DNA from: a bacterium
Lineage (GTDB): Bacteria; SZUA-79; Acidulodesulfobacterales; Acidulodesulfobacteraceae
NCBI GenBank assembly: GCA_027319095.1
Contig: DAHVNW010000010.1
Location: forward strand, 1-51,382
DNA length: 51,382 bases
Direction: 5' to 3'
The position numbers and the translations under genes are program-made. Shown piece by piece: positions 26,706 through 35,949 of the stretch. A model generated the notes under the pieces. The model saw only the letters and a list, made by a program, of their open reading frames with translations. It was not told the DNA's origin and made no database searches. Position 1 is the first letter of the stretch. Every line of letters starts with the position of its first letter.

Positions 26706-28744
26706 AGAAGAAAAATAGCGAAAAAAACATCCGAAAAGATCAAGTAAAAGTAAAGATTAAAAGGGAAATTATCTTTGCTGCGGTAGTTTTTCTGCTCGTC
26801 GTTTTTTCGACTTTCGAAGAACTCAGGATGATTACGTTTTCCAACGTTTCCGTGACGTCGAAAATTATCGTCTATGCTTATATCAATATAACTATAGTAT
26901 TGTTTCTTTTTATGTCGTTCTTAGTTTTAAGGAACGTTATAAAATTAGTCGTAGAAAGAAAGAAAGGGGTAATAGGCGCAAAACTTAGAGCAAAGTTAGT
27001 GGGGCTTTTTGTAATAGTAAGCGTGGTGCCGTCGGTTTTTATGTTCGTAGTCATTATCGCTACCGGTTTTGCAGCGAATATTATAAACAAATGGTATTCG
27101 CTCAGGTTTGAAAAAGCCATGAATTATATGAAGGCAATCCTAAGGAAGCACAGCGGGGTCATTAAGAACGCAAGGGATGCCGGCGTCAATCGTAAAATTG
27201 AATGGCTCGAACATTTTTACAGGGAATATTCGCAGATAAGGTTTATAAAAAATCCTATGGAGACTACATATCTGATATTATTTTCTATTTTTACTCTCAT
27301 AGTCCTGTTTATATCTTCATGGGTGGGTTTCTATATCTCTAAAAAATTAACCAAACCGATTATAGACTTAGTTGAAGGCACAAAAAAAGTCGCTTCGGGA
27401 AATCTAGATATTAAAGTCGAAAAAGAATCCGACGATGAAATCGGAATGTTGATAAATTCCTTTAATTCCATGACATCCGACCTTAAAGACAACAAGGGAG
27501 AAATTGAAAAGGCAAACGCCGGTTTAAAAAAAGTCAACGAGGAAATAGAAAGAAGAAGAAAGTTTATGGAGATAATCTTAAAAAACATCCATGCCGGCGT
27601 AATAGGCATAGATGCGACGGGCAGGGTCAGGAGCCTTAATAAAGCGGCGGAAGATATGTTTGGAATATTGAATAAAGACGCGCTTGGAAAAAATTATAAA
27701 GAAGTTTTCGATAAGGACATATTTACCGATATTAGAGGCATTATAAGAGATTTAGCCAAAAACGAAAAAGATACCTTAACGAAAGAGCTAAAATTAAGCA
27801 TAGGGGGAAATTTAAAAGTATATATCGTAAACCTTACCGTATTAAAAGACGAATCCTTGAATTATATAGGCTTCATTATAGTATTAAACGATACTACCGA
27901 TATGATGAAAGCGCAAAGGGTTGCCGCCTGGGAAGAAGTTGCAAAAAGGATGTCGCACGAAATAAAAAATCCGCTGACCCCGATACGTCTTTCCGCCGAA
28001 AGGCTAAAAAGGAAATATGGAGGAAAAGTTTTTTCCGAAGACGGAGTTTTCAGCGATTCAATCGATACGATAATTAAAGAGGTCGACGATTTAAAAAATA
28101 TCGTCGATGAATTTTCGCTTTATGCAAGGCTGCCTAAAGCCAATTTTGAATTGACCGATATAAACGTCTTGATAGACGAAGTTACGGCCCTTTATAAAAA
28201 TGCGCATAGAAATATAGGATTCAAAGCTAAACTTATGGAAAATCCGCCCAAAGTTTTCATTGACCGGAGACAGATGAAAAGGGCTTTTATGAATCTCATG
28301 GAAAATGCGGTTTACAGCGTAACCTTAAAATCTATCGGGGAAATGGGAACGGGAGGAAAAGATGCGGCCGATAATAAATATAAAGGCGAAATAACAATAA
28401 CCGTAAAAACGGAAACGGCGTCCGGCAAAATTTCCAAAAATATCGATATCGAAAATATTGGGAACGCCGAAAATAATAAAAATAAGATAAATGAGAAAAA
28501 TACTGTAAAGACGAACGGCAATCCGGCGGAAAGCCTGATAATAGTTTTTTCGGATAACGGAACCGGAATAGACGACGCAACGATGCAAAATATGTACGAA
28601 CCTTATTTTTCGACGAAACAGGGCGGTACCGGACTGGGTCTTGCAATTACTAAAAATATAATGATGGAGAATAATGCTTCTATTGCCGCTAAAAATAACG
28701 AAAACGGCGGGGCAGATTTCATAATAGAATTAAAAGCTGCATAA
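26702..28744 (+). CDS. ntrY: Sensor histidine kinase NtrY
   Basis: A 680-residue membrane kinase. Three N-terminal membrane helices (about 23-40, 55-77, 97-122) include the NtrY hallmark FLVLRNVIKLVVERKKGVIG, then a short extracytoplasmic segment (about 75 residues, smaller than usual), a fourth helix (about 187-210), HAMP, PAS, HisKA with H419 in SHEIKNPLTPIRLSAERL, and HATPase. In the ATPase domain the N box (N535) and G1 Asp (D618) are about 80 residues apart, because of a low-complexity Asn/Lys/Glu insertion around 580-605. GLGLAITKNI is intact. ntrX follows by 15 nt. Role: nitrogen and/or envelope/redox sensing. Confidence 0.92.
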   Translation: MKKKNSEKNIRKDQVKVKIKREIIFAAVVFLLVVFSTFEELRMITFSNVSVTSKIIVYAYINITIVLFLFMSFLVLRNVIKLVVERKKGVIGAKLRAKLVGLFVIVSVVPSVFMFVVIIATGFAANIINKWYSLRFEKAMNYMKAILRKHSGVIKNARDAGVNRKIEWLEHFYREYSQIRFIKNPMETTYLILFSIFTLIVLFISSWVGFYISKKLTKPIIDLVEGTKKVASGNLDIKVEKESDDEIGMLINSFNSMTSDLKDNKGEIEKANAGLKKVNEEIERRRKFMEIILKNIHAGVIGIDATGRVRSLNKAAEDMFGILNKDALGKNYKEVFDKDIFTDIRGIIRDLAKNEKDTLTKELKLSIGGNLKVYIVNLTVLKDESLNYIGFIIVLNDTTDMMKAQRVAAWEEVAKRMSHEIKNPLTPIRLSAERLKRKYGGKVFSEDGVFSDSIDTIIKEVDDLKNIVDEFSLYARLPKANFELTDINVLIDEVTALYKNAHRNIGFKAKLMENPPKVFIDRRQMKRAFMNLMENAVYSVTLKSIGEMGTGGKDAADNKYKGEITITVKTETASGKISKNIDIENIGNAENNKNKINEKNTVKTNGNPAESLIIVFSDNGTGIDDATMQNMYEPYFSTKQGGTGLGLAITKNIMMENNASIAAKNNENGGADFIIELKAA

Positions 28745-28759
28745 CGGAGTCCGAATTAA

Positions 28760-30133
28760 ATGAAAACAGTGCTTATTATAGACGACGAAGAAAACATTAG
28801 AAATTCCCTGTCCGGCATACTTAAGGACGAAGGTTATGCCGCTATTTCGGAAAGCAACGCCGAAGCCGGGTTTAAAGCGTTCGCCGAAAAATCTCCAAAT
28901 GCGGTTTTGCTCGACGTCTGGCTGCCTGACGGGGACGGGGCCGATATTTTAGCAAAAATGATTAACATTAATAAAAATATTCCGGTTATTATGATTTCCG
29001 GCCATTCCAATATAGATACCGCCATAAAGACCATTAAGATAGGGGCATATGATTTTATCGAAAAACCGCTATCCTTGGACAGGCTGCTCATAACCGTAGA
29101 AAACGCCATAAAATTTAACAGCCTGAGCGAAAAGAAAACTATTTTAGCCGAAAGTCAGCCGGGGGGTTTTGAATTTATCGGCGAAGCCGAAAAAATTAAG
29201 ATATTAAAAGAAAAAATAGCAAAAGCCGCGCCCTCTTCGGCTCCGGTCCTTATCACCGGAGAAAACGGCACCGGCAAGGAGATTGCGGCAAGGGCGGTTC
29301 ATTTAAACAGTATAAGGAAAGACGAGCCGTTTATAGCAATAAACTGCGCCGCTATTCCCGAAGAGCTTATAGAAAGCGAAATTTTCGGCTACGAAAAGGG
29401 TGCGTTTACTGGAGCAAATGCAAGAAAAAAAGGAAAATTCGAACTTGCGGACGGAGGAACTATTTTGCTCGACGAAATAGGCGATATGAGCTTAAGGATG
29501 CAGTCTAAAATACTTAGGGTTTTGCAGGAAAATAAATTTCATAGGGTGGGAGGCGAAAGCGAAGTAGAGGCCGACGTGCGGGTCATAGCCGCTACCAATA
29601 AAAATCTCGAAGCCGAAATAGCGGCAGGCAGATTTAGAAACGATTTATTTTTCAGGCTTAACGTTATTCCGCTTTGCGTTCCGCCTTTAAGGGAGCGAAG
29701 GGAAGATATTTCTTTATTGGCCGATTATTTTACTAAGATTTTCGGCGGCAATTCCCGCAGGTTAGAAATAGATAAACCCGCCATGAATATATTAAAAAAT
29801 TACGATTGGCCTGGAAACGTCAGGGAGTTAAAGAACATTATCGAAAGATTTTCTATATTGAACGCTAACGGCAAAATAACCGCAAAGGATGTTTTAAGCG
29901 AATTAAAAATAGGCATAGAAACTCCTAATGCCGCAAATGCCGGGCATGCCGAAAATTACGGACAATATATGTTGCCAGATTCTTTTAAAGAGGCAAAAGA
30001 AAATTTCGAAAAAGCTTATTTAATACGCAAACTAAGCGAAAACGACAACAATATAACGAAAACGGCAAGAATTCTTGGGATGAGCCGCCGCAACCTGCAA
30101 AAAAGAATTAACTGCTTAAATATTAATCAATAA
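28760..30133 (+). CDS. ntrX: Sigma-54-dependent response regulator NtrX
   Basis: A 457-residue activator. The receiver domain (1-120) has the acidic pair D8/D9 and phospho-acceptor D52 in VLLDVWLPDGDG. The AAA+ domain has Walker A GENGTGKE, the sigma-54-contacting GAFTGA loop, and FRNDLFFRLNVIPL. A Fis-type helix-turn-helix ends the protein (NITKTARILGMSRRNLQKRI). It would bind upstream of -24/-12 promoters such as the one 157 nt downstream of its own stop. Confidence 0.95.
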   Translation: MKTVLIIDDEENIRNSLSGILKDEGYAAISESNAEAGFKAFAEKSPNAVLLDVWLPDGDGADILAKMININKNIPVIMISGHSNIDTAIKTIKIGAYDFIEKPLSLDRLLITVENAIKFNSLSEKKTILAESQPGGFEFIGEAEKIKILKEKIAKAAPSSAPVLITGENGTGKEIAARAVHLNSIRKDEPFIAINCAAIPEELIESEIFGYEKGAFTGANARKKGKFELADGGTILLDEIGDMSLRMQSKILRVLQENKFHRVGGESEVEADVRVIAATNKNLEAEIAAGRFRNDLFFRLNVIPLCVPPLRERREDISLLADYFTKIFGGNSRRLEIDKPAMNILKNYDWPGNVRELKNIIERFSILNANGKITAKDVLSELKIGIETPNAANAGHAENYGQYMLPDSFKEAKENFEKAYLIRKLSENDNNITKTARILGMSRRNLQKRINCLNINQ

Positions 30134-30246
30134 AATTTTTATATTTAAAACTGCCTAAATTTATAGCATAAATATTCCCGCTTTTTTTATTTCTTAGATA
30201 TTTTAAATAACCCCGATTTATTCTTTCTTTTATTTATTCTCGTGCT

Positions 30247-30281
30247 CCCGGCTTAGTTTCCGGGTTAATTGCAATCGCAAT
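30247..30281. promoter_or_regulatory. Inverted repeats just upstream of the sigma-54 promoter
   Basis: Two short palindromes lie side by side: CCCGG/CCGGG (30247-30251 and 30260-30264, 8-nt loop) and ATTGC-AATC-GCAAT (30268-30281). They end 9 nt before the -24 element. They could be activator or repressor sites or a weak terminator for ntrX. Enhancers for NtrC-type activators usually lie further upstream, so the role is open. Confidence 0.35.
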
Positions 30282-30289
30282 AAAATAAC

Positions 30290-30305
30290 TGGCATAACTT
30301 TTGCT
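30290..30305 (+). promoter_or_regulatory. Sigma-54 (-24/-12) promoter for porin-glnB-amtB
   Basis: TGGCATAACTTTTGCT matches the consensus TGGCACGRNNNTTGCW with the invariant GG and GC at the correct 10-bp spacing and only the CG of the first block altered. Transcription would start near 30317, about 90 nt before the porin start. It is directly downstream of ntrYX, and rpoN is also in the window, so control of the ammonium module by nitrogen status fits. Confidence 0.8.
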
Positions 30306-30407
30306 TTATTTTTGATTACGTTAGAATCGATATGCAAATCTGCATATAAAAATCGATAACGGTATATATATAAAAGGTAAAAACTTAATCTCAAAATAGG
30401 AGAGCGT

Positions 30408-31829
30408 ATGAAAATTAAAAAAACATTTTCGGCAATTATGTTTATGTTATTTGCGGTTTTTTTAAGCTTGGCTTTTTTTGCCGTTCAAAAAACGGCATAT
30501 GCGGCAACTTCCAAAACAGGCATTAAGGCAATCGAGACAAAATTAGACAAAGCCCTTTCGGAAATTAAGGCAATAAAAAAAGAAAATAAAACGAATAGCG
30601 CGGCAAACTATTTTTCTAATATTCAGCTGTTAGGAACCCTTGCAGCTTCTTATACTTATAACTTTGTAAAACCGGAAACGGTAAACACGCCGTCCTCTTT
30701 CGAAGGCAACGGAAATTACGGCGATAACTGGCAGCCGGACGGATTTGCGGTAAATAACGCCGACATAACCATAAGGCGTTCGCCCGGCACTTCTTAAGAC
30801 CCTTACGGCGTAGGTTTTCATATATCTTTGGATTTTGGACAGAATATACAGTTTTATAAAGCGTATTACGGAAATACGTCGTATTTTACCGCCCCATTCG
30901 AGGACAGGACTCCTTACGACATAAGAAAAGCATATGTCAATATAAACCTGCCCGTAGGAAGCGGGTTAGATATCCACGTAGGAAAGGAGCAGTCGCTCCT
31001 CGGTTTTGAAGCATTCAACCCGATAAGGAACTGGAACGATACCTATTCGCTATTGGATGCCGTCGAGCCGTCGACGCTTGCCGGGGTTTTCTTTACATAT
31101 AACTTTATTCCGCAGCTGACTTCGACATTAGGAATAGCAAATACTATTAACTCTGCAGTTCCTATAGACAATCTTCCGGTCGCGGAGCTTAACGAAAGCT
31201 ATGCCGCGACAAGCATGCTTACGTTTAACGGGGGATTCGTTTACGGGGAAAACAGCTATCTGGCGGGAAACGGAACGGGCGGCAGCACAGGCGGACAGCT
31301 TTACGAAGACAACCTTAATAAAAGCTTTTACGGGTATATAAATGCAGAGTTAAGTCCGGCGCCCGATTGGTCTTTCGTTTTGGATTACGAGCTGGGCTTA
31401 GGCGGCGGATTTAATAACTCGGTATTAAGCGACAACGGGATAACCGCAGGTTCGTATTCGGGATATCCTGCCTTAGTCAGGACTTCGAACTCTACCTACG
31501 GCAAGTCCCGTTTTTACGGCATAGCCGGTTATATTCACCACCAGCATAATTACGGTTTCGGACAGGTAGCCGAAACGTTAAGGGAAGTAGCCGCATACGA
31601 CCAGAACGGCATGTGGGAGGCTACGAGCACGCCTGGAGTAAGCGATAATTATATAGATTCTACTTTGACGCTTGCATATACTCCGGCTGCCAAAAACTTT
31701 AAAAACGTGCAGTTCAGGTTCGAGTTCGAACATCAGGGGGCTAACCACGAAGTTTATTTAGATTCTAACGGTTCGGCGACCCGTTCGCAGCAAAATACAG
31801 TCAATTTTATGGTCCTGTATAGTTTTTAA
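30408..31829 (+). pseudogene. BBP2/OmpL-like outer-membrane porin interrupted by an in-frame TAA
   Basis: Reading one frame from 30408 to 31829 gives a complete porin of about 473 codons except for TAA at 30795-30797 (codon 130). Before it are a signal peptide ending near AYAA (about residues 1-34), a short coiled-coil helix (about 40-65), and the first barrel strands. After it the barrel continues without frame change (DPYGVGFHIS, then YVNINLPVGSGLDIHVGKEQ) and ends in the C-terminal VLYSF aromatic signature. The middle matches the BBP2 (OmpL-like) porin pattern. A single GAA-to-TAA change would explain the stop. Restart downstream would lack a signal peptide. It may be a true mutation, a sequencing error or a readthrough site. 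It may carry ammonium or small solutes, given glnB-amtB downstream. Confidence 0.8.
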
Positions 31830-32189
<360 letters not shown>

Positions 32190-32243
32190 AGCAGGATTTA
32201 TTAATTTTAAAAAATTTTAAGATTAAGGAGGAAAAGTTTTATT

Positions 32244-33599
32244 ATGAAAATAAGGAAGCTAAATTTTAAAATTCCCATAGGCCTTTTATGGTCTTCTATT
32301 ATAGGAAGCATGGGATTACTTTTGTTTTCCTGGGTTAGTCCGGTTTTTGCCGCAGCGGCTAAAATTCCGGCGTTTAACAGCGGAAATATCGCATGGGTTT
32401 TGGCGTCGTCCGCACTGGTTTTGATAATGACCCCGGGACTCGGATTTTATTACGGCGGTATGGTAAGAAGAAAGAACGTCCTGAATACCATATCTCTTAG
32501 TTTTATTACAATATGCACCGTAAGCGTTATATGGATTTTATGGGGATATTCCATCGCCTTCGGACCGGACGCTTTTCACGGAGTCATAGGCAGCCTTAAA
32601 TATATAGGATTAGTTGCGATGCAAGAGACCCAGCATTCTAGGTATGACGGCACCATACCGTCTTATATTTACGTGATGTTTCAGCTTATGTTCGCGATTA
32701 TTACCGTCGCCCTGGTAAGCGGTTCGCTTGTGGAAAGGATAAAGTTTTCCTCATGGGTGATATTTACGATAGTTTGGCTTACCGTCGTTTATGCTCCGGT
32801 TGCTCAGGCGGTATGGGGGATCGGAGGATTGTTTCAAAAAATGGGCGCATTGGATTTTGCTGGAGGAACGGTCGTTCATATAAATTCCGGCGTCGCGGGC
32901 CTAGCGGGAGCAATCGTGCTTGGAAAAAGAAAAGGCTATATGAAAGAAAACATAGTTCAGCCTAACCAGTTAGGTTATACTATTCTTGGAGGCGCTCTCT
33001 TATGGTTCGGGTGGTTCGGGTTTAATGCCGGAAGCGCACTGGAAGCAAACCCTCTTGCCACCTCCGCTTTTTTAGTAACCAATACCGCCACGGCTGCCGC
33101 CGCTATCGGCTGGATGATTGCGGAGTGGATCAGAAGCGGAAAACCGACGACGCTCGGTATGGTTTCAGGCGCGGTTGCCGGACTTGTCGCCATTACTCCG
33201 GCGTCCGGTTTCGTTAATCCGATAGCTTCAATTATCATAGGTTTCGTAGCCGGAGTAATATGCTATTCCATGGTTGTTTTCGTTAAGCCGAAATTCGGCT
33301 ACGACGATGCGTTAGATGCTTTTAACGTTCATGCCACCGGAGGAGCATGGGGTGCGCTTGCTACCGGTTTATTTGCCGACCCTTTAATTAATTCGGCGGG
33401 AAGAGGTTTGTTTTACGGCAATCCGGGACAGATGTGGGTTCAGCTGTTGACGGTAGTTTCAGTTGCGGTTTATTCTTTTACTATGAGTTTTATAATATTC
33501 AAGGTAATAGATAAAGTAATGGGCCTGCGCGTCGATAAAGAAACCGAATCGATAGGTCTCGACATAACCCAGCACGATGAAGCGGGGTATAATTTCTAA
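32244..33599 (+). CDS. amtB: Ammonium transporter
   Basis: A 451-residue Amt/Rh-family channel with a cleavable-type hydrophobic N-terminus followed by eleven expected membrane helices. ALVLIMTPGLGFYYGGMVRRKN opens the first conserved helix. The twin pore histidines lie in VVHINSGVAGL and FNVHATGGAWGA, and the family signature DFAGGTVVHINSG is intact. AAGGAGG precedes the ATG. It is controlled with glnB, 54 nt upstream, probably from the sigma-54 promoter at 30290. Confidence 0.97.
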   Translation: MKIRKLNFKIPIGLLWSSIIGSMGLLLFSWVSPVFAAAAKIPAFNSGNIAWVLASSALVLIMTPGLGFYYGGMVRRKNVLNTISLSFITICTVSVIWILWGYSIAFGPDAFHGVIGSLKYIGLVAMQETQHSRYDGTIPSYIYVMFQLMFAIITVALVSGSLVERIKFSSWVIFTIVWLTVVYAPVAQAVWGIGGLFQKMGALDFAGGTVVHINSGVAGLAGAIVLGKRKGYMKENIVQPNQLGYTILGGALLWFGWFGFNAGSALEANPLATSAFLVTNTATAAAAIGWMIAEWIRSGKPTTLGMVSGAVAGLVAITPASGFVNPIASIIIGFVAGVICYSMVVFVKPKFGYDDALDAFNVHATGGAWGALATGLFADPLINSAGRGLFYGNPGQMWVQLLTVVSVAVYSFTMSFIIFKVIDKVMGLRVDKETESIGLDITQHDEAGYNF

Positions 33600-33632
33600 A
33601 ACGGCTAAGCAGAAAACAAAATAGGGGCAACA

Positions 33633-33665
33633 AAATGGGGGCGGATTTTAAATCCGTCCCCATTT
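33633..33665. terminator. Bidirectional terminator between amtB and the DUF1015 gene
   Basis: A 16-bp stem (33633-33648 with 33650-33665, centre 33649) made of AATGGGGGCGGATTT and its near-perfect complement, with one G-U pair in the plus-strand RNA. The flanking A/T bases give a short U-rich tail in both directions. It spans the minus-strand stop codon of the DUF1015 gene, and fits two convergent genes. Confidence 0.75.
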
Positions 33666-34968
33666 AGGCGTCTTTCTTCAACGAATTAATAACCAATCCG
33701 GTGATAATTTTCGGATAGAAATATGTAGATTTTTGAGGCATTCTCAGGTTTAAGGATGCGATTTTTATTACGTCCTCGATTTTAGCCGGATTCATAAAAA
33801 AAACGGCTTCCAATTCTCCGTTTTTTACTTTTTCGACAGCCTTTTTCGCATCCTTTTCGTATGATAGGTATGTTTGCAGGTCTATTTCCTCCTGAGAGAT
33901 ATTCAAAGCCTTTTTTAATATGTATTCCTGGAGAATAGAAACATCCAGCCGGTTTAGCGGGCTGTCGTCGTTATCGCCGGCTTTATTAATTTTCGCGATA
34001 AATGAAAGAATATATCCCCTGCCCGAACTGTGCGCAAATCCAAACGATACGGTATTCTCTCCGGCCTTTTTATTTTCGTTAACCAGGTTATCCAAAGCCG
34101 TTTCTTTATAGTCGAAATTTTCTTTTATCGTATCTAAGAAACCTTCGGCAGCGATGCTTTTTCCTTTTATGCCTCTGTGTGTCGGCAAAATAACTAATCC
34201 TTCCTGATTGGAAGGGGCAAAATACATAAGGCAGGAACCAGCATCTATCGCCTCCCCCATACCTTTTTCCCTGACGTAATTCCTGTAATTCAAGCAGGTC
34301 TCGAATCTATGGTGTCCGTCAGCTATATAAATGGATTTGTCACCCATTTTGTCTTGTATATTTTTTATAACCCCTGCGTCCGTAATACGGTATAAAATAT
34401 TTTTTATGACGTTTTCGTCCGTGAAATCAAAAAGTTTTTCGGCAACCTTAACCGCTTGTTTTAAAATATTTAAAACTTCCGAATTTTTATCTTCGAATAC
34501 CGAAAATATAGGGCTAAAGTTTGCGTTAGTCGCTTCCATAAGCTTAAATCTGTCTTCCTTGGGCTTGGACAGCGTTGTCTCGTGCCCGTAAATCGAATCG
34601 TTTTCTTTCGTTTCGGGGAGCAAAAAAAGCGCGATAAATCCAGTTCTTTCATATGAAATGCCGTCTATATCGAAGGTTTGCGAGTAAACGTAAATCGAAT
34701 CTTTATTTTCTCTTTTTAATATGCCTTTTTTTATCCATTCTTTAAATAAATTTGCCGCCGTTAAATATTTATCTTCTTTTACGTTTCCGTTTCCGTTTTC
34801 TTTTCCGTATTCCAATCTGATTATGTTATAACCCGACCTTAGGTAAAGGTCATCCTGGAGTTCTTTGCCGATAACGTCGTAAGGCGGGGCGGTAAGGTTT
34901 TTAATGCCTCCCGCGGCGCCTTCGTCGTAAATATAAGGTTTAAAAGGCAGAATGGCAGTCTTTTTCAT
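33664..34968 (-). CDS. DUF1015 family protein (SerK-like)
   Basis: A 434-residue DUF1015 protein. The N-terminal PFKPYIYDEGAAGG, LTAPPYDVIG and SGYNIIRLEYGK, and the central IYIADGHHRFETCLNYRN are family signatures. An archaeal relative is a free-serine kinase (SerK), but most bacterial members are uncharacterised, so activity is not assigned. It is last in a minus-strand run, 33 nt after ccsA. Confidence 0.88.
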   Translation of the reverse strand: MKKTAILPFKPYIYDEGAAGGIKNLTAPPYDVIGKELQDDLYLRSGYNIIRLEYGKENGNGNVKEDKYLTAANLFKEWIKKGILKRENKDSIYVYSQTFDIDGISYERTGFIALFLLPETKENDSIYGHETTLSKPKEDRFKLMEATNANFSPIFSVFEDKNSEVLNILKQAVKVAEKLFDFTDENVIKNILYRITDAGVIKNIQDKMGDKSIYIADGHHRFETCLNYRNYVREKGMGEAIDAGSCLMYFAPSNQEGLVILPTHRGIKGKSIAAEGFLDTIKENFDYKETALDNLVNENKKAGENTVSFGFAHSSGRGYILSFIAKINKAGDNDDSPLNRLDVSILQEYILKKALNISQEEIDLQTYLSYEKDAKKAVEKVKNGELEAVFFMNPAKIEDVIKIASLNLRMPQKSTYFYPKIITGLVINSLKKDA

Positions 34969-35001
34969 GTTTTATTTTATTATTTAGAGATTTCGTTATA
35001 A

Positions 35002-35940
35002 TTATAAGATTGGATTAGAACCGGGCGTAGCGTAAGAATGCAAGCCTGGAATAATTAAATCGACGCCTAGATAACAGAATATTACTACGGCAAATCCGAT
35101 AACCGCAATCCACGCCATTTTTTTCCCGCCCCATCCTTTAGTTAATCTTGCGTGAATAAACAACATATAGGTAAGCCAGGTAATAAGCGACCATGTTTCT
35201 TTGGGATCCCAGCTCCAGTATCCGCCCCACGCGCTGTCCGCCCAAGCCGCTCCGATAGCTATTCCTGCCGTTAAAAAAACCACGCCGAATACTATTACTT
35301 TATAAATGGCTTCTTCGATAATCTTTGGCGGAGGCAGAAGGCTTAAAAATTTACTCTGTTTTTTAATTTTAATTTGTTGTCCGCCGCCGTTTTGAGCAGG
35401 CTGCGTTAATGCCGGCTTGCTTTCCTTTCCGCTTTTAATTAAATAGAGTATTCCGAGTCCGAATGAAGCCGCAAATGCGCCGTACGAAAGGAACAGCGCT
35501 ATAATATGATAAAGCAGCCAATAGCTTTGAAGCGCAGGAATAGTCGGCTCTATCGCGCTCACGGCCATAGGGGAGAAAGAAGCGAAAACTAAGGCAAGCA
35601 ACGCTACGAATGTTATTATGAACCCCAAAGCATCGAAATCGTAAAAAATCCTTAAAAGAATAAAACCGAATATAATTACGTAGGCGAAAAACACTAAAGA
35701 GTCGTAAAGATCGACTAAGGGCGGCGTATCGATGCCTATTTTATAGGCATAAATCCATCTTATAATAAACGCAAAGGTTTGTATTATAAATGAGGTAATT
35801 AAAAATCCAAAGGATATTTTAGAAATTGCTTTATTTCCTATAAACAAAAAAACCAGGTAACCCATAAAGGACAATGCGACGAAAATTAAAGATATCGTAA
35901 AATATAGCGAGCCGTCTAATACCGAAACGTTTGGAGTCAT
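35002..35940 (-). CDS. ccsA: Cytochrome c biogenesis protein CcsA/ResC
   Basis: A 312-residue multi-pass membrane protein of system II cytochrome c maturation. The haem-handling WWD domain is near the C-terminus (WGGYWSWDPKETWSLITWL), flanked by membrane helices with conserved histidines. It works with ResB as a haem exporter and synthetase on the outer face of the inner membrane. A loop between helices (about residues 169-200) carries a Lys/Gln/Gly-rich insertion. It starts 9 nt after resB. Confidence 0.93.
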   Translation of the reverse strand: MTPNVSVLDGSLYFTISLIFVALSFMGYLVFLFIGNKAISKISFGFLITSFIIQTFAFIIRWIYAYKIGIDTPPLVDLYDSLVFFAYVIIFGFILLRIFYDFDALGFIITFVALLALVFASFSPMAVSAIEPTIPALQSYWLLYHIIALFLSYGAFAASFGLGILYLIKSGKESKPALTQPAQNGGGQQIKIKKQSKFLSLLPPPKIIEEAIYKVIVFGVVFLTAGIAIGAAWADSAWGGYWSWDPKETWSLITWLTYMLFIHARLTKGWGGKKMAWIAVIGFAVVIFCYLGVDLIIPGLHSYATPGSNPIL

Positions 35941-35949
35941 AATTAATAA

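Noticed and set aside
30795-30797. TAA as a recoded sense codon (alternative genetic code).
   Set aside because: TAA ends many intact genes in the window, including amtB and rpoN.
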